A DNA stretch of 37,523 nucleotides from Paenibacillus sp. LHD-38 (GCF_031157315.1 NZ_JAVIFU010000057.1:1-37523), one strand, 5' to 3'. Shown: positions 1 through 8,117, numbered from the stretch's first letter. Numbers and translations: made by a program. The notes: generated by a model from the sequence alone, not told the origin.

Positions 1-177
1 GCCAGTCATCGTAACTTCAACCACGAGTTCTGAATCATCTGTTATTTCTTCAAGGGTTGAATAAATGACCGCTAAATCGGCAATTGACGTTGATTGTGCA
101 TTATCTCCTTTCCCGCAACCCGTCAGAACCACCATTAGTATAGGGAAAATAAGTATATACAGCTGTGATTTTCTCAT
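1..177 (-). CDS. Small lipoprotein, 3' end outside window
   Basis: The first 59 codons are visible; the gene runs off the left edge. The protein starts MRKSQLYILIF and has a short hydrophobic segment ending in the lipobox-like VLTGC (Cys at residue 21), so it is probably an exported lipoprotein anchored to the outer face of the membrane. The ATG at 177 is preceded by an AGGGGGC ribosome binding site about 5 bases upstream. After the Cys the sequence is polar and acidic, with no domain I recognise. It is on the same strand as the lipoprotein at 403-786 and has the same MRK start. Function unknown; the existence of the gene is fairly certain. Confidence 0.7.
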   Translation of the reverse strand, partial: MRKSQLYILIFPILMVVLTGCGKGDNAQSTSIADLAVIYSTLEEITDDSELVVEVTMTG

Positions 178-311
178 ATCATGCCCCCTATGCTTTGTAT
201 TCCATCTATAGACGTTGTTTAGAAATCAATTGTTACGGTATCCTGAAAATCCCATCACCTAACTCAGTTTCGGTTGACTTCTATACAAAATCTTCAATTC
301 TTATGAACATG

Positions 312-357
312 TCGCCCGCTAACTGAGAAAAGGGCTGCCACGCGGCAGCCCTTCGGT
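312..357. repeat. Dispersed intergenic hairpin repeat, copy 1
   Basis: A GCCCGCTAACTGAG segment is followed by a 10-bp perfect hairpin (AAGGGCTGCC, loop ACGC, GGCAGCCCTT) and CGGTA. A second copy lies at 942-989 with the same order of parts, and its CCCGTTAGC core recurs alone near 372 and 1540. The arrangement looks like a multicopy intergenic element of the kind found in Bacilli; the family is not identified. Confidence 0.55.
327..353 (-). terminator. Rho-independent terminator for the 403-786 gene
   Basis: Read on the minus strand, the perfect 10-bp GC-rich stem with a 4-base loop is followed by TTTT. It lies about 50 bases past the stop of the minus-strand lipoprotein gene at 403-786. 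It is also the hairpin half of the intergenic repeat at 312-357. Confidence 0.6.
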
Positions 358-402
358 ATTTAACTATCGTGTCCCGTTAGCGTAATAATTGTTCTGCGTT
401 TA

Positions 403-786
403 CTATTTTTTTGAATGTCTAATAATTTCACCTGCCACTGTTTGTGGTGGATTCGATTGCATTACATGTGACACTTCTTTTCCATCCATCGTAAACGTTT
501 TTGCTTCTACACTTACCCTTTCGCCAACAGTAAGGTCTTCGTACAAATTTTCATCTTCTATGTGATAATACATTAAATCAGTTTCCTCTTTCATAAAATC
601 AGATTGGGATTTCGTTTTTGATTCTTCTTCAGAAATATTCTTTGCTACTAATATCATAGAAATATTACTGTCGTTTACATTTCCAATTTCTTTTCCAATG
701 ATATAATCACCCTTTTCTGATTGATTACTGCATCCAATTATCAATCCAAATACAGCAATAATTAATACCAAAAATGTTTTTCTCAT
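403..786 (-). CDS. Small DUF3221-like lipoprotein
   Basis: A 127-residue exported lipoprotein. I chose the ATG at 786 over the one 27 bases upstream because GGAGGAA sits 6-7 bases before it and because it puts the signal peptide (MRKTFLVLIIAVFG) at the N-terminus, with lipobox LIIGC (Cys at residue 19). The mature part starts with a G-Y-I-I beta segment, then an acidic middle with NISEEES, and ends in QSNPPQ before a basic tail. This small beta-rich layout resembles the DUF3221 lipoproteins of Bacilli, whose role is unknown. The gene at 1110-1487 has the same architecture and a SNPP motif near its end, so the two are probably diverged paralogues. A TATAAT-like -10 box lies at 823-828 on the minus strand, without a clear -35. 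Family assignment from memory only. Confidence 0.75.
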   Translation of the reverse strand: MRKTFLVLIIAVFGLIIGCSNQSEKGDYIIGKEIGNVNDSNISMILVAKNISEEESKTKSQSDFMKEETDLMYYHIEDENLYEDLTVGERVSVEAKTFTMDGKEVSHVMQSNPPQTVAGEIIRHSKK

Positions 787-941
787 CTTAATTCCTCCAT
801 TGTAATTGAACACATTCTATATATTATATAGACGGTCACATCAATTGAATGTTGCGACCGTTAAACAGGTAATACATGGATTTGGCGTTTATCCGTTTAT
901 TCTGCAAATAAAATAAGGGGCAGTTTGCTATTAAACTATCC

Positions 942-989
942 TGCCCGTTAGCTTAACGAAGGGTTACCACGCGGTAGCCCTTACGGTAC
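942..989. repeat. Dispersed intergenic hairpin repeat, copy 2
   Basis: CTGCCCGTTAGCTTAACGA is followed by a 10-bp hairpin (AAGGGTTACC, loop ACGC, GGTAGCCCTT; one G-T pair) and ACGGTA. The parts and order match the copy at 312-357. The rest of the 323-base gap 787-1109 holds only the promoters of the two flanking lipoprotein genes as far as I can see. Confidence 0.55.
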
Positions 990-1001
990 GTGAAAGGGGT
1001 A

Positions 1002-1030
1002 TTGAACATGGGGTAAATAATAATTATAGA
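1002..1030 (+). promoter_or_regulatory. Candidate sigma-A-type promoter of the 1110 lipoprotein gene
   Basis: TTGAAC (1002-1007), a 17-base spacer, then TATAGA (1025-1030), 79 bases before the ATG at 1110. Each box matches 4 of 6 consensus bases with ideal spacing. No transcript data are available. Confidence 0.35.
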
Positions 1031-1109
1031 TAGAGGTTATAAATTAACTTACCATGCAACAAATTCAGATCTAACTCCGTTATAAAGTAACCTATAGGAG
1101 GGATCGACA

Positions 1110-1487
1110 ATGAAATTAAGGATTTTGCCATATGGTCTTATAATTCTAGTGCTTCTTATATCGGGTTGCACAAACAACGGTGTTACCAATTCCGAAAATA
1201 TAAGCACTTCCCTTGGAACAATTGTTTATAAAGATGTAATGGATGAAAAATTTAGATTTTTACTAATTCCTAAAACAGAAGGAATTACCTACGAAAAAAT
1301 GTCCTTGAAAGAATTAGAAAGCTTGGCAAGATCACAAAATGATTCATCTTGGTACACTTTGTCAGAAGAAATGTACAACAAATTAAACATTGGCCAGAAC
1401 GTTGAGGTAAAGTGGGATTCATCCCATCAGTTCGAATCCAATCCTCCGATCCGCTCTATGAAAGACATTAAAGTTACTCCCAACTAA
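1110..1487 (+). CDS. Small DUF3221-like lipoprotein
   Basis: A 125-residue protein with an N-terminal signal (MKLRILPYGLIILVLLIS) and lipobox LISGC (Cys at residue 20), hence a probable membrane-anchored extracytoplasmic lipoprotein. AGGAGG lies 8 bases before the ATG. The mature region has a beta-rich start (GTIVYKDV), a helical middle and the ending ESNPP...MKDIKV, which parallels the QSNPPQ ending of the oppositely oriented gene at 403-786. It therefore looks like a member of the same DUF3221-like group. No catalytic motif is seen. The downstream 600 bases carry no gene, only repeats (entries from 1664 on). Confidence 0.75.
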   Translation: MKLRILPYGLIILVLLISGCTNNGVTNSENISTSLGTIVYKDVMDEKFRFLLIPKTEGITYEKMSLKELESLARSQNDSSWYTLSEEMYNKLNIGQNVEVKWDSSHQFESNPPIRSMKDIKVTPN

Positions 1488-1663
1488 TTTGAACAAAATT
1501 TTTGGTAATATAATGCCCGTAATTGATTCAATTATCCTGCCCGTTAGCTTAATGACGCATCGTCAGTCTAATACTACTTTATTTTCTATAACACGACTTA
1601 CTTATGAATATTACGGCAGCACGTTAGTTTTTTAGAATGGACGACATGGTGCATCATTTCCCC

Positions 1664-1837
1664 GTCGGGAATGGGACTATGTTCTTGTCACTAGTCGGGA
1701 ATGGGATCAAGTTCTTGTCATCAACAAATGACAAGAACTTGATCCCATTAATAAAAAAAACCGCAATTTGCGCGGCTTTAATGGGACAATGTTCTTGACT
1801 TCCGACATCTGTCGGACGACAAGAACTTGATCCCGTT
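1664..1837. repeat. Cluster of five IS-end-like ~20-bp repeats in both orientations
   Basis: Variants of TGGGATCAAGTTCTTGTC occur at 1664-1690, 1694-1720 and 1780-1799 in one orientation, and at 1729-1749 and 1818-1837 inverted. The first two are 27-bp near-identical direct repeats spaced 30 bases apart. Copies 1700-1720 and 1729-1749 form a perfect 21-bp inverted repeat with an 8-base loop. A further inverted copy is at 28961-28980. Multiple short repeats at an end are typical of some transposon ends (IS21 and Tn7-like elements), but the element is not identified. Confidence 0.6.
1753..1776 (-). terminator. Possible small terminator hairpin
   Basis: On the minus strand a CCGC/GCGG stem with a 7-base AT-rich loop is followed by a run of eight T. 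No minus-strand gene ends just upstream, so it is probably part of mobile-element debris rather than serving a present gene. Confidence 0.35.
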
Positions 1838-2028
1838 ACCTACGCGAATAAGCAAAATTAGCAAAAAAATGCTGCACGTTTTCCCAGAATTCTACACGAT
1901 TAATACAATAAAAAAATCCGCTTGCGCGGATTCCCATTGTTGATTATGCAATTTATAATGTCAATCTCAATACATACTGATCGACATATTGACGAAGCTC
2001 TTTGTTTTCTTCGGTCATATGTGAGTAG
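1818..2028. repeat. Left copy of ~210-bp direct repeat bracketing the island
   Basis: This stretch recurs in the same orientation at 28962-29176 with only scattered substitutions and small indels. It includes GACAAGAACTTGATCCC, CCTACGCGAATAAGCAAAA, a terminator hairpin and an open frame on the minus strand that ends YVDQYVLRLTL-stop. Both copies end at the same point (GTGAGTAG) and then diverge. The shared segment looks like the 3' end of an unidentified minus-strand gene plus its terminator and element end, left behind at both edges of the 2-29 kb region. Confidence 0.75.
1909..1932 (-). terminator. Rho-independent terminator
   Basis: On the minus strand AATCCGC, loop GCAA, GCGGATT is followed by TTTTT. 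It lies inside the left direct repeat, about 155 bases past the rfbG stop, so it may end the 8117-to-2088 operon, although it came with the repeat. Confidence 0.7.
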
Positions 2029-2087
2029 CGGCTAGACCCCTAAAATCCGGAGTACTTCCAACCAAAAAACAACTTTACGCAGCTAGA

Positions 2088-3161
2088 TTAGCCTTCCATG
2101 TACGCTTTTATTTGACTAATCGTGATTCCAGCCGCATCCCCATCCCTTATCCAGCTTTGCGTCCAGTCTACGACTTTGTCCAGCGACTGACTGATCGTCC
2201 ATTTGGGTTTCCACCCTAAGCGATGCTTCGCTTTAGAGCTGTCGAGGCGAAGCATCGGGCTTTCCTTAGCTTGCTGTTCACCAAACTCGTATCGATATGC
2301 CGCCGAGTCTCCCCATTTGGAGCAAAGCAGGCTAGTCACTCCCTCAACGGAATGAAAATCGCTTTCATCCGGTCCGAAATTCCACGCTCCCTCATATGAA
2401 TGCCCTTCATCGTACATTTTTTCCGCCAGCTGCAAATAGCCGCCTAGAGGCTCGCATACATGCTGCCATGGACGAACAAATGAAGGATTTCTGAGGCTGA
2501 TCGGTTTACCTTTCATGATTGCATCCAAGCAATCGGGAACTAAACGGTCATTAGCCCAATCCCCGCCGCCAATTACATTTCCGGCTCTTGCGGTTGCAAC
2601 TGCACAGCCAGCCGCACCGGAGAAATAAGAAGTGCGATAAGCATTCGTTATCGTTTCGGAACACGCTTTGCTGTTAGAATAAGGATCGTTGCCGCCTAAC
2701 GAATCGGTTTCCCGATAGCCCCACTCCCAATCTTTGTTCTCATAGCATTTATCGGTCGTCACATTAATTACAGCCTTGATCGAATGATCGGCGGCTATCG
2801 CACTGCGTATCGCTTCGAATAGATGAACGGTGCCCATCACGTTGATCTGATAGGTTTCCAACGGCTCTAGATACGATTTCCGAACAAGGGGTTGTGCTGC
2901 CATATGAATAATAATGTCCGGACGGGCATTCAGAATTACGCTGCGCAGGGCATCCAAATTTCGAATATCATCATAAATAACGCCAGCAAGACGAGTCTCG
3001 ACCTGTGCGAGCTCGTACAGGCTAGGTTTTGTTGGCGGCCTAAGAGAATATCCGTGCACTTCAGCACCAAGGTAAGACAGCCAGATGGATAACCATGCTC
3101 CCTTAAAGCCCGTATGTCCGGTCAGAAACACCCTCTTTCCTTGCCAAAACGCCGGTCTCAC
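2088..3161 (-). CDS. rfbG: CDP-glucose 4,6-dehydratase
   Basis: A cytosolic short-chain dehydrogenase-type enzyme that converts CDP-D-glucose to CDP-4-keto-6-deoxy-D-glucose with bound NAD. The N-terminus has the family's GHTGFKGAWL nucleotide-binding glycine motif (residues 15-24 from the chosen start), then NVTTDKCYEN, the catalytic YSNSK (Y-x3-K), and the very typical GGGDWANDRLVPD. The length of 357 residues is normal. I chose GTG at 3161 because GGGAGGAG lies 6 bases before it and the protein then starts MRPAFWQGKR, as family members usually do; the ATG at 3200 would add a 13-residue charged leader and directly abuts the rfbF stop. It is the last gene of the minus-strand operon starting at 8117 and follows rfbF and rfbH, so it supplies the substrate of RfbH. 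Also called ddhB or ascB in Yersinia. Confidence 0.93.
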   Translation of the reverse strand: MRPAFWQGKRVFLTGHTGFKGAWLSIWLSYLGAEVHGYSLRPPTKPSLYELAQVETRLAGVIYDDIRNLDALRSVILNARPDIIIHMAAQPLVRKSYLEPLETYQINVMGTVHLFEAIRSAIAADHSIKAVINVTTDKCYENKDWEWGYRETDSLGGNDPYSNSKACSETITNAYRTSYFSGAAGCAVATARAGNVIGGGDWANDRLVPDCLDAIMKGKPISLRNPSFVRPWQHVCEPLGGYLQLAEKMYDEGHSYEGAWNFGPDESDFHSVEGVTSLLCSKWGDSAAYRYEFGEQQAKESPMLRLDSSKAKHRLGWKPKWTISQSLDKVVDWTQSWIRDGDAAGITISQIKAYMEG

Positions 3162-3200
3162 TTCGATCTCCTCCCTCTGTTCATCCGTTCTTTCGTTCAT

Positions 3201-3974
3201 TCAATCCCATATTTGCCATGGAGCTTTTCCGGTTTTCCATATCTCCTCCAAAGCCTGTTTGTCTTTCAGTGTGTCCATCGATTTCCAAAAACCGGAATGC
3301 TTATACGCCATCAGTTGGCCTCTCTTTGCCAGCTTTTCCAATGGTTCATTCTCTAATATCGTTTGGTCCCCCTCGATTAAATCAAAGATTTCGGGCTCCA
3401 TGACAAAAAAACCGCCACTGATCCACGAACCGTCTCCCTTTGGTTTTTCCTGAAAGCTCTTGACGCGGTCCTCCTTTGCAAGAGTAAGCGAACCATATTT
3501 GCCCATCGGCTGCGTCGCCGTCACCGTCATCAGTTTGCCATGATCACGGTGAAAGCGAAGAAGGTCGTCAAGATTGATATCAGCAAGACCGTCTCCGTAA
3601 GTAAGCATAAACGGCTCATGCCCGATATAATGTTGGATACGTTTAATTCGGCCTCCTGTCATCGTTTCCTTGCCGGTATGGACCAGCGTCACCGTCCAAG
3701 GTTCAATCGCGTGGTTATGAATGATACGCTCATCCCGTTTCATATCAAACGTAATGTCGGAATGATTGCTAACATAGTGATTGAAATAATCAATAATGCT
3801 GTGTCCCATATACCCCAAGCAAATAATAAAATCATGGAATCCGTATGCGGAGTAGAGCTTCATAATGTGCCATAGGATAGGCTGCATACCGATTTCGACC
3901 ATCGGCTTTGGCTTGACCTGTGTTTCCTCGCTGATTCGCGTGCCGAGTCCACCGGCTAATATGACCACCTTCAT
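3201..3974 (-). CDS. rfbF: Glucose-1-phosphate cytidylyltransferase
   Basis: Makes CDP-D-glucose from CTP and glucose-1-phosphate, the entry step to CDP-3,6-dideoxyhexoses. The 257-residue length is the family norm. The N-terminus MKVVILAGGLGTRISEET followed by KPKPMVEIG is the nucleotidyltransferase signature in its RfbF form; later FQEKPKGDGSWISGGFFV carries the sugar-phosphate binding segment. The ATG at 3974 overlaps the rfbH stop as ATGA, with GGGAG upstream, so the two are translationally coupled. The rfbG frame follows immediately. Homologous to ddhA of Yersinia. Confidence 0.95.
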   Translation of the reverse strand: MKVVILAGGLGTRISEETQVKPKPMVEIGMQPILWHIMKLYSAYGFHDFIICLGYMGHSIIDYFNHYVSNHSDITFDMKRDERIIHNHAIEPWTVTLVHTGKETMTGGRIKRIQHYIGHEPFMLTYGDGLADINLDDLLRFHRDHGKLMTVTATQPMGKYGSLTLAKEDRVKSFQEKPKGDGSWISGGFFVMEPEIFDLIEGDQTILENEPLEKLAKRGQLMAYKHSGFWKSMDTLKDKQALEEIWKTGKAPWQIWD

Positions 3975-5296
3975 GACAACTGCTCCCTTTGAAAGGCCTC
4001 GAATATATTTCCAATTACATAACGCAGCATCTCTTCCGATAAGCCGGGATAAAGTCCGATCCAGAACGTTTGGTTCATCATGGTATCCGTATTTTTCAAC
4101 TCGCCTATCGTTTTATATTTCACATTGCGATAAGCAGGCTGCCGAAGCAGATTTCCGGCGAAAAGATACCTCGTGGCGATTCGGCTTGCTTCCAAATGCG
4201 AGACCAGCTGATGTCTCGTTATCGGCGATTGTGAACGAACAGTAATCGGAAAGCCGAACCAGCTGGGCTCGCTTTTCGCCGTCGATTCCGGCAGCAGCAG
4301 AACATCCCCTAAAGGTTCAAGCGCATCCCGTAGCAGCCGAAAATTGTCGCGGCGCCGCTTTATGAAAGCTGGAAGTTTCTTAAGCTGAGCGACGCCGATG
4401 GCAGCCTGCATATCGGTTATCTTGAGATTGTACCCGATGTGGCTGTACGTATATTTATGATCATATCCGCAAGGAAGGTCTCCAAGCTTCCAATCGAAGC
4501 GTTTGCCGCAAGTATTGTCTTTACCGGGTTCGCACCAGCAGTCCCTTCCCCAATCCCGGAAAGATTCGACCAGTTTTTTGAGCTCCGGCCGTGAGGTGAG
4601 CACAGCACCTCCTTCTCCCATGGTGATGTGATGAGCGGGAAAAAAACTTACGGTAGCTAAATCTCCAAAGGAACCGATCGGCTTTCCCCGATATGTCGAG
4701 CCTACGGCATCGCAAGCATCTTCGATCAGCCATAACTGATGCTTTCGCGAGATGCGCAACACCTCATCGAGATCAAACGGATTGCCAAGCGTGTGGGCGA
4801 TCATAATCGCTTTCGTCCGAGTACTGATCGCTTGTTCCAGCAAGGTTGTATCGATATTGTAGGTGGAGCTGTTCACATCCAGAAAAACAGGCACGAGCCC
4901 GTTTTGCACAATCGGATTCACCGTCGTTGGAAACCCGGCAGCGACGGTAATGACCTCGTCGCCGGGCATGAGCCGGCGTTCGCCTAATGCGGGAGAAGTA
5001 AGGGCAGAAAGAGCGAGCAGGTTGGCGCTCGAACCGGAATTCGTTAGCAGGGCGTAACGAGTACCCATGAAGCGGGCGAATTCGTTTTCAAACCGATGAG
5101 CATACCTTCCCGAAGTCAGCCAAAAATCAAGCGAGGAATCAAGAAGGTGATATAGCTCTTCTTCATCAAATACTTTGCCGGACACCGGGATGGTATCGTG
5201 ACCCGGACGAAAATCATGATCGGGCCAGCGAAGCTTGTAATATTGCCTGGACAGCTCCAATATTAATTCCCGCAGCTCTTCCGCTGATTGAGCCAA
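3971..5296 (-). CDS. rfbH: CDP-4-keto-6-deoxyglucose 3-dehydratase (E1)
   Basis: PMP- and iron-sulfur-dependent dehydratase that removes the C3 hydroxyl of CDP-4-keto-6-deoxyglucose, the key step to 3,6-dideoxyhexoses. It has the DegT aminotransferase fold, but the PLP lysine is replaced by histidine (FFPAHHITMGEGG, His222), as in characterised E1 enzymes. The [2Fe-2S] cysteines fit the E1 pattern C-X57-C-X-C-X7-C exactly: Cys195, 253, 255 and 263. The 441-residue length is normal. The start is TTG at 5296, supported by AGGAGG 9 bases upstream; there is no better ATG. The product needs an NADH-dependent reductase (E3, DdhD/AscD) to reach CDP-3,6-dideoxy-4-ketoglucose, and no such gene is in the window. 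Also known as ddhC or ascC. Confidence 0.95.
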   Translation of the reverse strand: MAQSAEELRELILELSRQYYKLRWPDHDFRPGHDTIPVSGKVFDEEELYHLLDSSLDFWLTSGRYAHRFENEFARFMGTRYALLTNSGSSANLLALSALTSPALGERRLMPGDEVITVAAGFPTTVNPIVQNGLVPVFLDVNSSTYNIDTTLLEQAISTRTKAIMIAHTLGNPFDLDEVLRISRKHQLWLIEDACDAVGSTYRGKPIGSFGDLATVSFFPAHHITMGEGGAVLTSRPELKKLVESFRDWGRDCWCEPGKDNTCGKRFDWKLGDLPCGYDHKYTYSHIGYNLKITDMQAAIGVAQLKKLPAFIKRRRDNFRLLRDALEPLGDVLLLPESTAKSEPSWFGFPITVRSQSPITRHQLVSHLEASRIATRYLFAGNLLRQPAYRNVKYKTIGELKNTDTMMNQTFWIGLYPGLSEEMLRYVIGNIFEAFQREQLS

Positions 5297-5310
5297 TTAG
5301 GCGTCCTCCT

Positions 5311-6351
5311 TCAATCCGTTTGTTCACGATGCTCATGCATATCTCTAATTTTCTGCTCATGGTCTTTGTGACAGACCAGCACCGCATTTTCCGTAACGAC
5401 GATGATGAGATGCTCCACGCCGAAGGTGCCGACAAAGGCATGCTCACTATAAACAATACAATTCTTCGTATGGCTAAGCCTATGATTGCCGATGACTACA
5501 TTGGAATCGGCGTCCTGCGGAAGCCAGCGATCAAGCGAAGACCAGCTTCCGAGGTCATCCCAGCGAAACGAAACGGGAAGGAGATAGGTTAGAGGCGACT
5601 TCTCCAAAATGCCGTAGTCGATCGAAATGCTGGGAATGGCCTCATAAATCGTATGCAATAGATTTTCATGGATTGGGCTGACCGCTGTTTTCCATTGCGC
5701 AAAGCCTTGTGCGAGCTGCGGCATATATTGTGAAAGCAATGCCTCCACATAAGAGGCCCGCCAGGCCATGATCCCCGTGTTCCAATAATAGCCGGATTGA
5801 TTAATCCAGCTCATCGCTTGAGTCGCATCGGGCTTTTCGGTAAACTGCTCAACCCGGCAGCAATCGCCTGCAGTTCCCTGAACGATTTTGATATAGCCAT
5901 AAGCCGTTTCCGGTCTCGTAGGCTTGACACCCAGCGTCACCACGCAGTCCTCCCTGCCGGCCTGAAGATAGGCCCTCTGCAAAGCCTCTCGAAATTCCTC
6001 CTCCCCCTCGATGGAATGGTCGGCGGGAATGGTAATGAGAATGGGATCCTCCTGTTTGCGAAGAAAATGAACAGCGGCAAGACCGATGCATGCTGCCGTA
6101 TTTTTGGCCATAGGCTCAATGATGAGCTGGCTTGCCGGAAGGCCTGACTGATCGAGCGCGATAGCTTCGTATTTTGCTAATGTAATCACATAAATATCCT
6201 CAAGCGGCAAAAAAGCAGTCAATCGCTCAATCGTTTTCTGGAACATCGATTTACTGCCGAGAAACGGCAAAAATTGCTTCGGCAGATCGGGCCTGCTTTG
6301 AGGCCACAGTCTGGTGCCATTTCCTCCCGCCAACACAATGGCCTTCAGCAA
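5311..6351 (-). CDS. manC: Mannose-1-phosphate guanylyltransferase
   Basis: Makes GDP-D-mannose from GTP and mannose-1-phosphate in the cytosol, the precursor for the Gmd pathway at the other end of the island. The N-terminus MLKAIVLAGGNGTRLWPQSR with LPKQFLPF is the guanylyltransferase signature, and FTEKPD marks the active-site lysine region. At 346 residues it is the short form, lacking the C-terminal phosphomannose isomerase cupin domain of type II enzymes. The start is TTG at 6351 with GGAGGG 6 bases upstream; it overlaps the preceding gene by 7 bases, so expression is coupled to the ThDP enzyme. No phosphomannomutase is seen in the window. Confidence 0.92.
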   Translation of the reverse strand: MLKAIVLAGGNGTRLWPQSRPDLPKQFLPFLGSKSMFQKTIERLTAFLPLEDIYVITLAKYEAIALDQSGLPASQLIIEPMAKNTAACIGLAAVHFLRKQEDPILITIPADHSIEGEEEFREALQRAYLQAGREDCVVTLGVKPTRPETAYGYIKIVQGTAGDCCRVEQFTEKPDATQAMSWINQSGYYWNTGIMAWRASYVEALLSQYMPQLAQGFAQWKTAVSPIHENLLHTIYEAIPSISIDYGILEKSPLTYLLPVSFRWDDLGSWSSLDRWLPQDADSNVVIGNHRLSHTKNCIVYSEHAFVGTFGVEHLIIVVTENAVLVCHKDHEQKIRDMHEHREQTD

Positions 6352-8117
6352 TCGAATCCCTCCTCAATCAAATCGATCAGCATCTCCCGCTTCAGCACAT
6401 CCCGCTCCAAGTGCGGCGACATATCCTCAATCGGTTTATTCACGTTCAGTTTCGGATGAACGGCGGCATAAGCGTCTAACGGAACATGGACTAAAACGGG
6501 GCCTTTATATGCAAGCGCTTTTTGAATGATTCGCTCCGCCTGTTCCATGTCTGGTATGTGATAGGAGCGAATGCCGTATGCCCTTGCGAGCTTGATAAAG
6601 TCCGGGCAGCTGTACCCGACGAGCGAGGATTGCTGCCTGCCTTGAAAATAAACATCCTGAAATTGCCGCACCATGCCGAGGTTATAGTTGTTCATTACGA
6701 ATATTTTGATTGGCAGCCGATGATACTTAATGGTTTCCAGCTCTTGAATATTGACCTGCAGCCCGCCATCGCCGGCAATAACGATCACTTGCTGCCCCGG
6801 CTTCGCTTTGGCCGAGCCGATAGCCGCAGGCAGAGCGAAGCCCATGGCTCCCAGTCCGCCGGAATTGAATAAGCGCTGCCCTTGTTTCACTTTGAATGAT
6901 TGACTCGCCCACATCTGATGTTGTCCGACATCCAGGCAGATTACCTGATCTTTCTTGCAATGCTCGGATAGCAATCGCAAGAAGGCATTCGGGTCAATGA
7001 TTTTGAAGTTCGTACTCGGAGGTTCCGAAGGATACCGCTCGCGATAGCCTTGAAGAACTCGGTACCAGTTGGCTAAGTCTTTGGGCTCTTTCAACGATGA
7101 CACTTCATTTAGATGGGAAAGAAATATTTTCACATCTGCGTGAAGAGCAATGTCAACTTGCACTTTTTCGTTTAATTCGTGAATATCGGCATCGACGTGC
7201 ACTTTTTTGGCAGCTCTCGCAAAGGTGTCGGGTCTGGTTCCCGTCTGCCTCGTATCCAATCTCGATCCTAAAATAAGCAACATGTCACAATTGGCTAATG
7301 CCAAATTACTGAAACGATTGCCATAGGATCCAATCAGCCCGAAAAAAGCAGGGTTATCATGGGAAAGGGCGTCAAGCCCCATGAGGGAGGAAACGACAGG
7401 AATTCGGGTAATATGGACAAATTGATGTAATTCCTCTTGTGCCTTAGCCGCCCTGATACCGCCGCCAACGAGAATAAGCGGACGTTCAGCCTGCATGAGC
7501 AGTTCAGTGATCTCCTCTAATACTGTTCCTTCCAGGTACTGGGCATCGGTGACTGCCATTTCTTCGTCAGGCATGTAGCCTTTAAGCTCCTCCGGCTCGA
7601 TTTCGGCGCGTTGAACGTTAAGCGGAATATCGAGCAGTACGGGGCCGGGTCTGCCGGCTCTGGCAAGATAGGCCGCCTTTTCCAAATGGTAACGTATCGT
7701 ACTTGGCTCCGTAACCAGCTCTGCATACTTGGTTATTGGCTTAACGATGCTCACGATATCCGTTTCTTGAAACCCAATCTGACGCAAAGGCCTATCGAAT
7801 TTATATTCATACGTATTGACCTGGCCGGTAATAAATAATGCCGGCACCGAATCGAAATAACAAGAGGCTATGCCTGTGGTTAAATTCAATGCTCCCGGTC
7901 CGCTGGTAGCCATAGCGACGCCAAGACCGCCGCTCGCTCTGGCGTACCCTTCTGCGGCGAAGGCGGCAGCCTGCTCGTGATGAACGGATACGCAGTGAAT
8001 ATCCTTCCTGTCATAGGTCGAATCGATCAAATGTGCAATCGCGCCGCCGACCATCTCGAATAAATGGGTCACTCCCTGCCGGACAATAAACTCGATGACA
8101 TAATCGGAGAGCTTCAT
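6345..8117 (-). CDS. ThDP-dependent acetohydroxyacid synthase-like enzyme (YerE-like candidate)
   Basis: A 590-residue thiamine-diphosphate enzyme with the full three-domain layout: an N-terminal pyrimidine-binding domain with the catalytic Glu48 (VHHEQAAAFAAEG), a central domain (about 200-340), and a C-terminal pyrophosphate domain with GDGG (449-452) and NN (476-477). I chose ATG 8117 because AAGGTGG precedes it; the GTG at 8132 lies inside that site. It differs from housekeeping IlvB by its context: it is first in an operon with rfbH, rfbF and rfbG. In Yersinia pseudotuberculosis O:VI, YerE of this family adds a two-carbon unit to CDP-3,6-dideoxy-4-ketohexose to make branched yersiniose. 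By analogy this enzyme may build a branched deoxysugar, but substrate is inferred from neighbours only. Simple acetolactate synthesis is the alternative. Confidence 0.8.
   Translation of the reverse strand: MKLSDYVIEFIVRQGVTHLFEMVGGAIAHLIDSTYDRKDIHCVSVHHEQAAAFAAEGYARASGGLGVAMATSGPGALNLTTGIASCYFDSVPALFITGQVNTYEYKFDRPLRQIGFQETDIVSIVKPITKYAELVTEPSTIRYHLEKAAYLARAGRPGPVLLDIPLNVQRAEIEPEELKGYMPDEEMAVTDAQYLEGTVLEEITELLMQAERPLILVGGGIRAAKAQEELHQFVHITRIPVVSSLMGLDALSHDNPAFFGLIGSYGNRFSNLALANCDMLLILGSRLDTRQTGTRPDTFARAAKKVHVDADIHELNEKVQVDIALHADVKIFLSHLNEVSSLKEPKDLANWYRVLQGYRERYPSEPPSTNFKIIDPNAFLRLLSEHCKKDQVICLDVGQHQMWASQSFKVKQGQRLFNSGGLGAMGFALPAAIGSAKAKPGQQVIVIAGDGGLQVNIQELETIKYHRLPIKIFVMNNYNLGMVRQFQDVYFQGRQQSSLVGYSCPDFIKLARAYGIRSYHIPDMEQAERIIQKALAYKGPVLVHVPLDAYAAVHPKLNVNKPIEDMSPHLERDVLKREMLIDLIEEGFDC

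Noticed and set aside
3085..3875. Several plus-strand frames of 60-122 codons opposite rfbG and rfbF
   Set aside because: They lie fully antisense to strongly recognised enzymes, without ribosome binding sites or domain matches.
5311..6351. ManC as a bifunctional ManC/phosphomannose isomerase
   Set aside because: The 346-residue protein ends after the guanylyltransferase part; no cupin domain is present.
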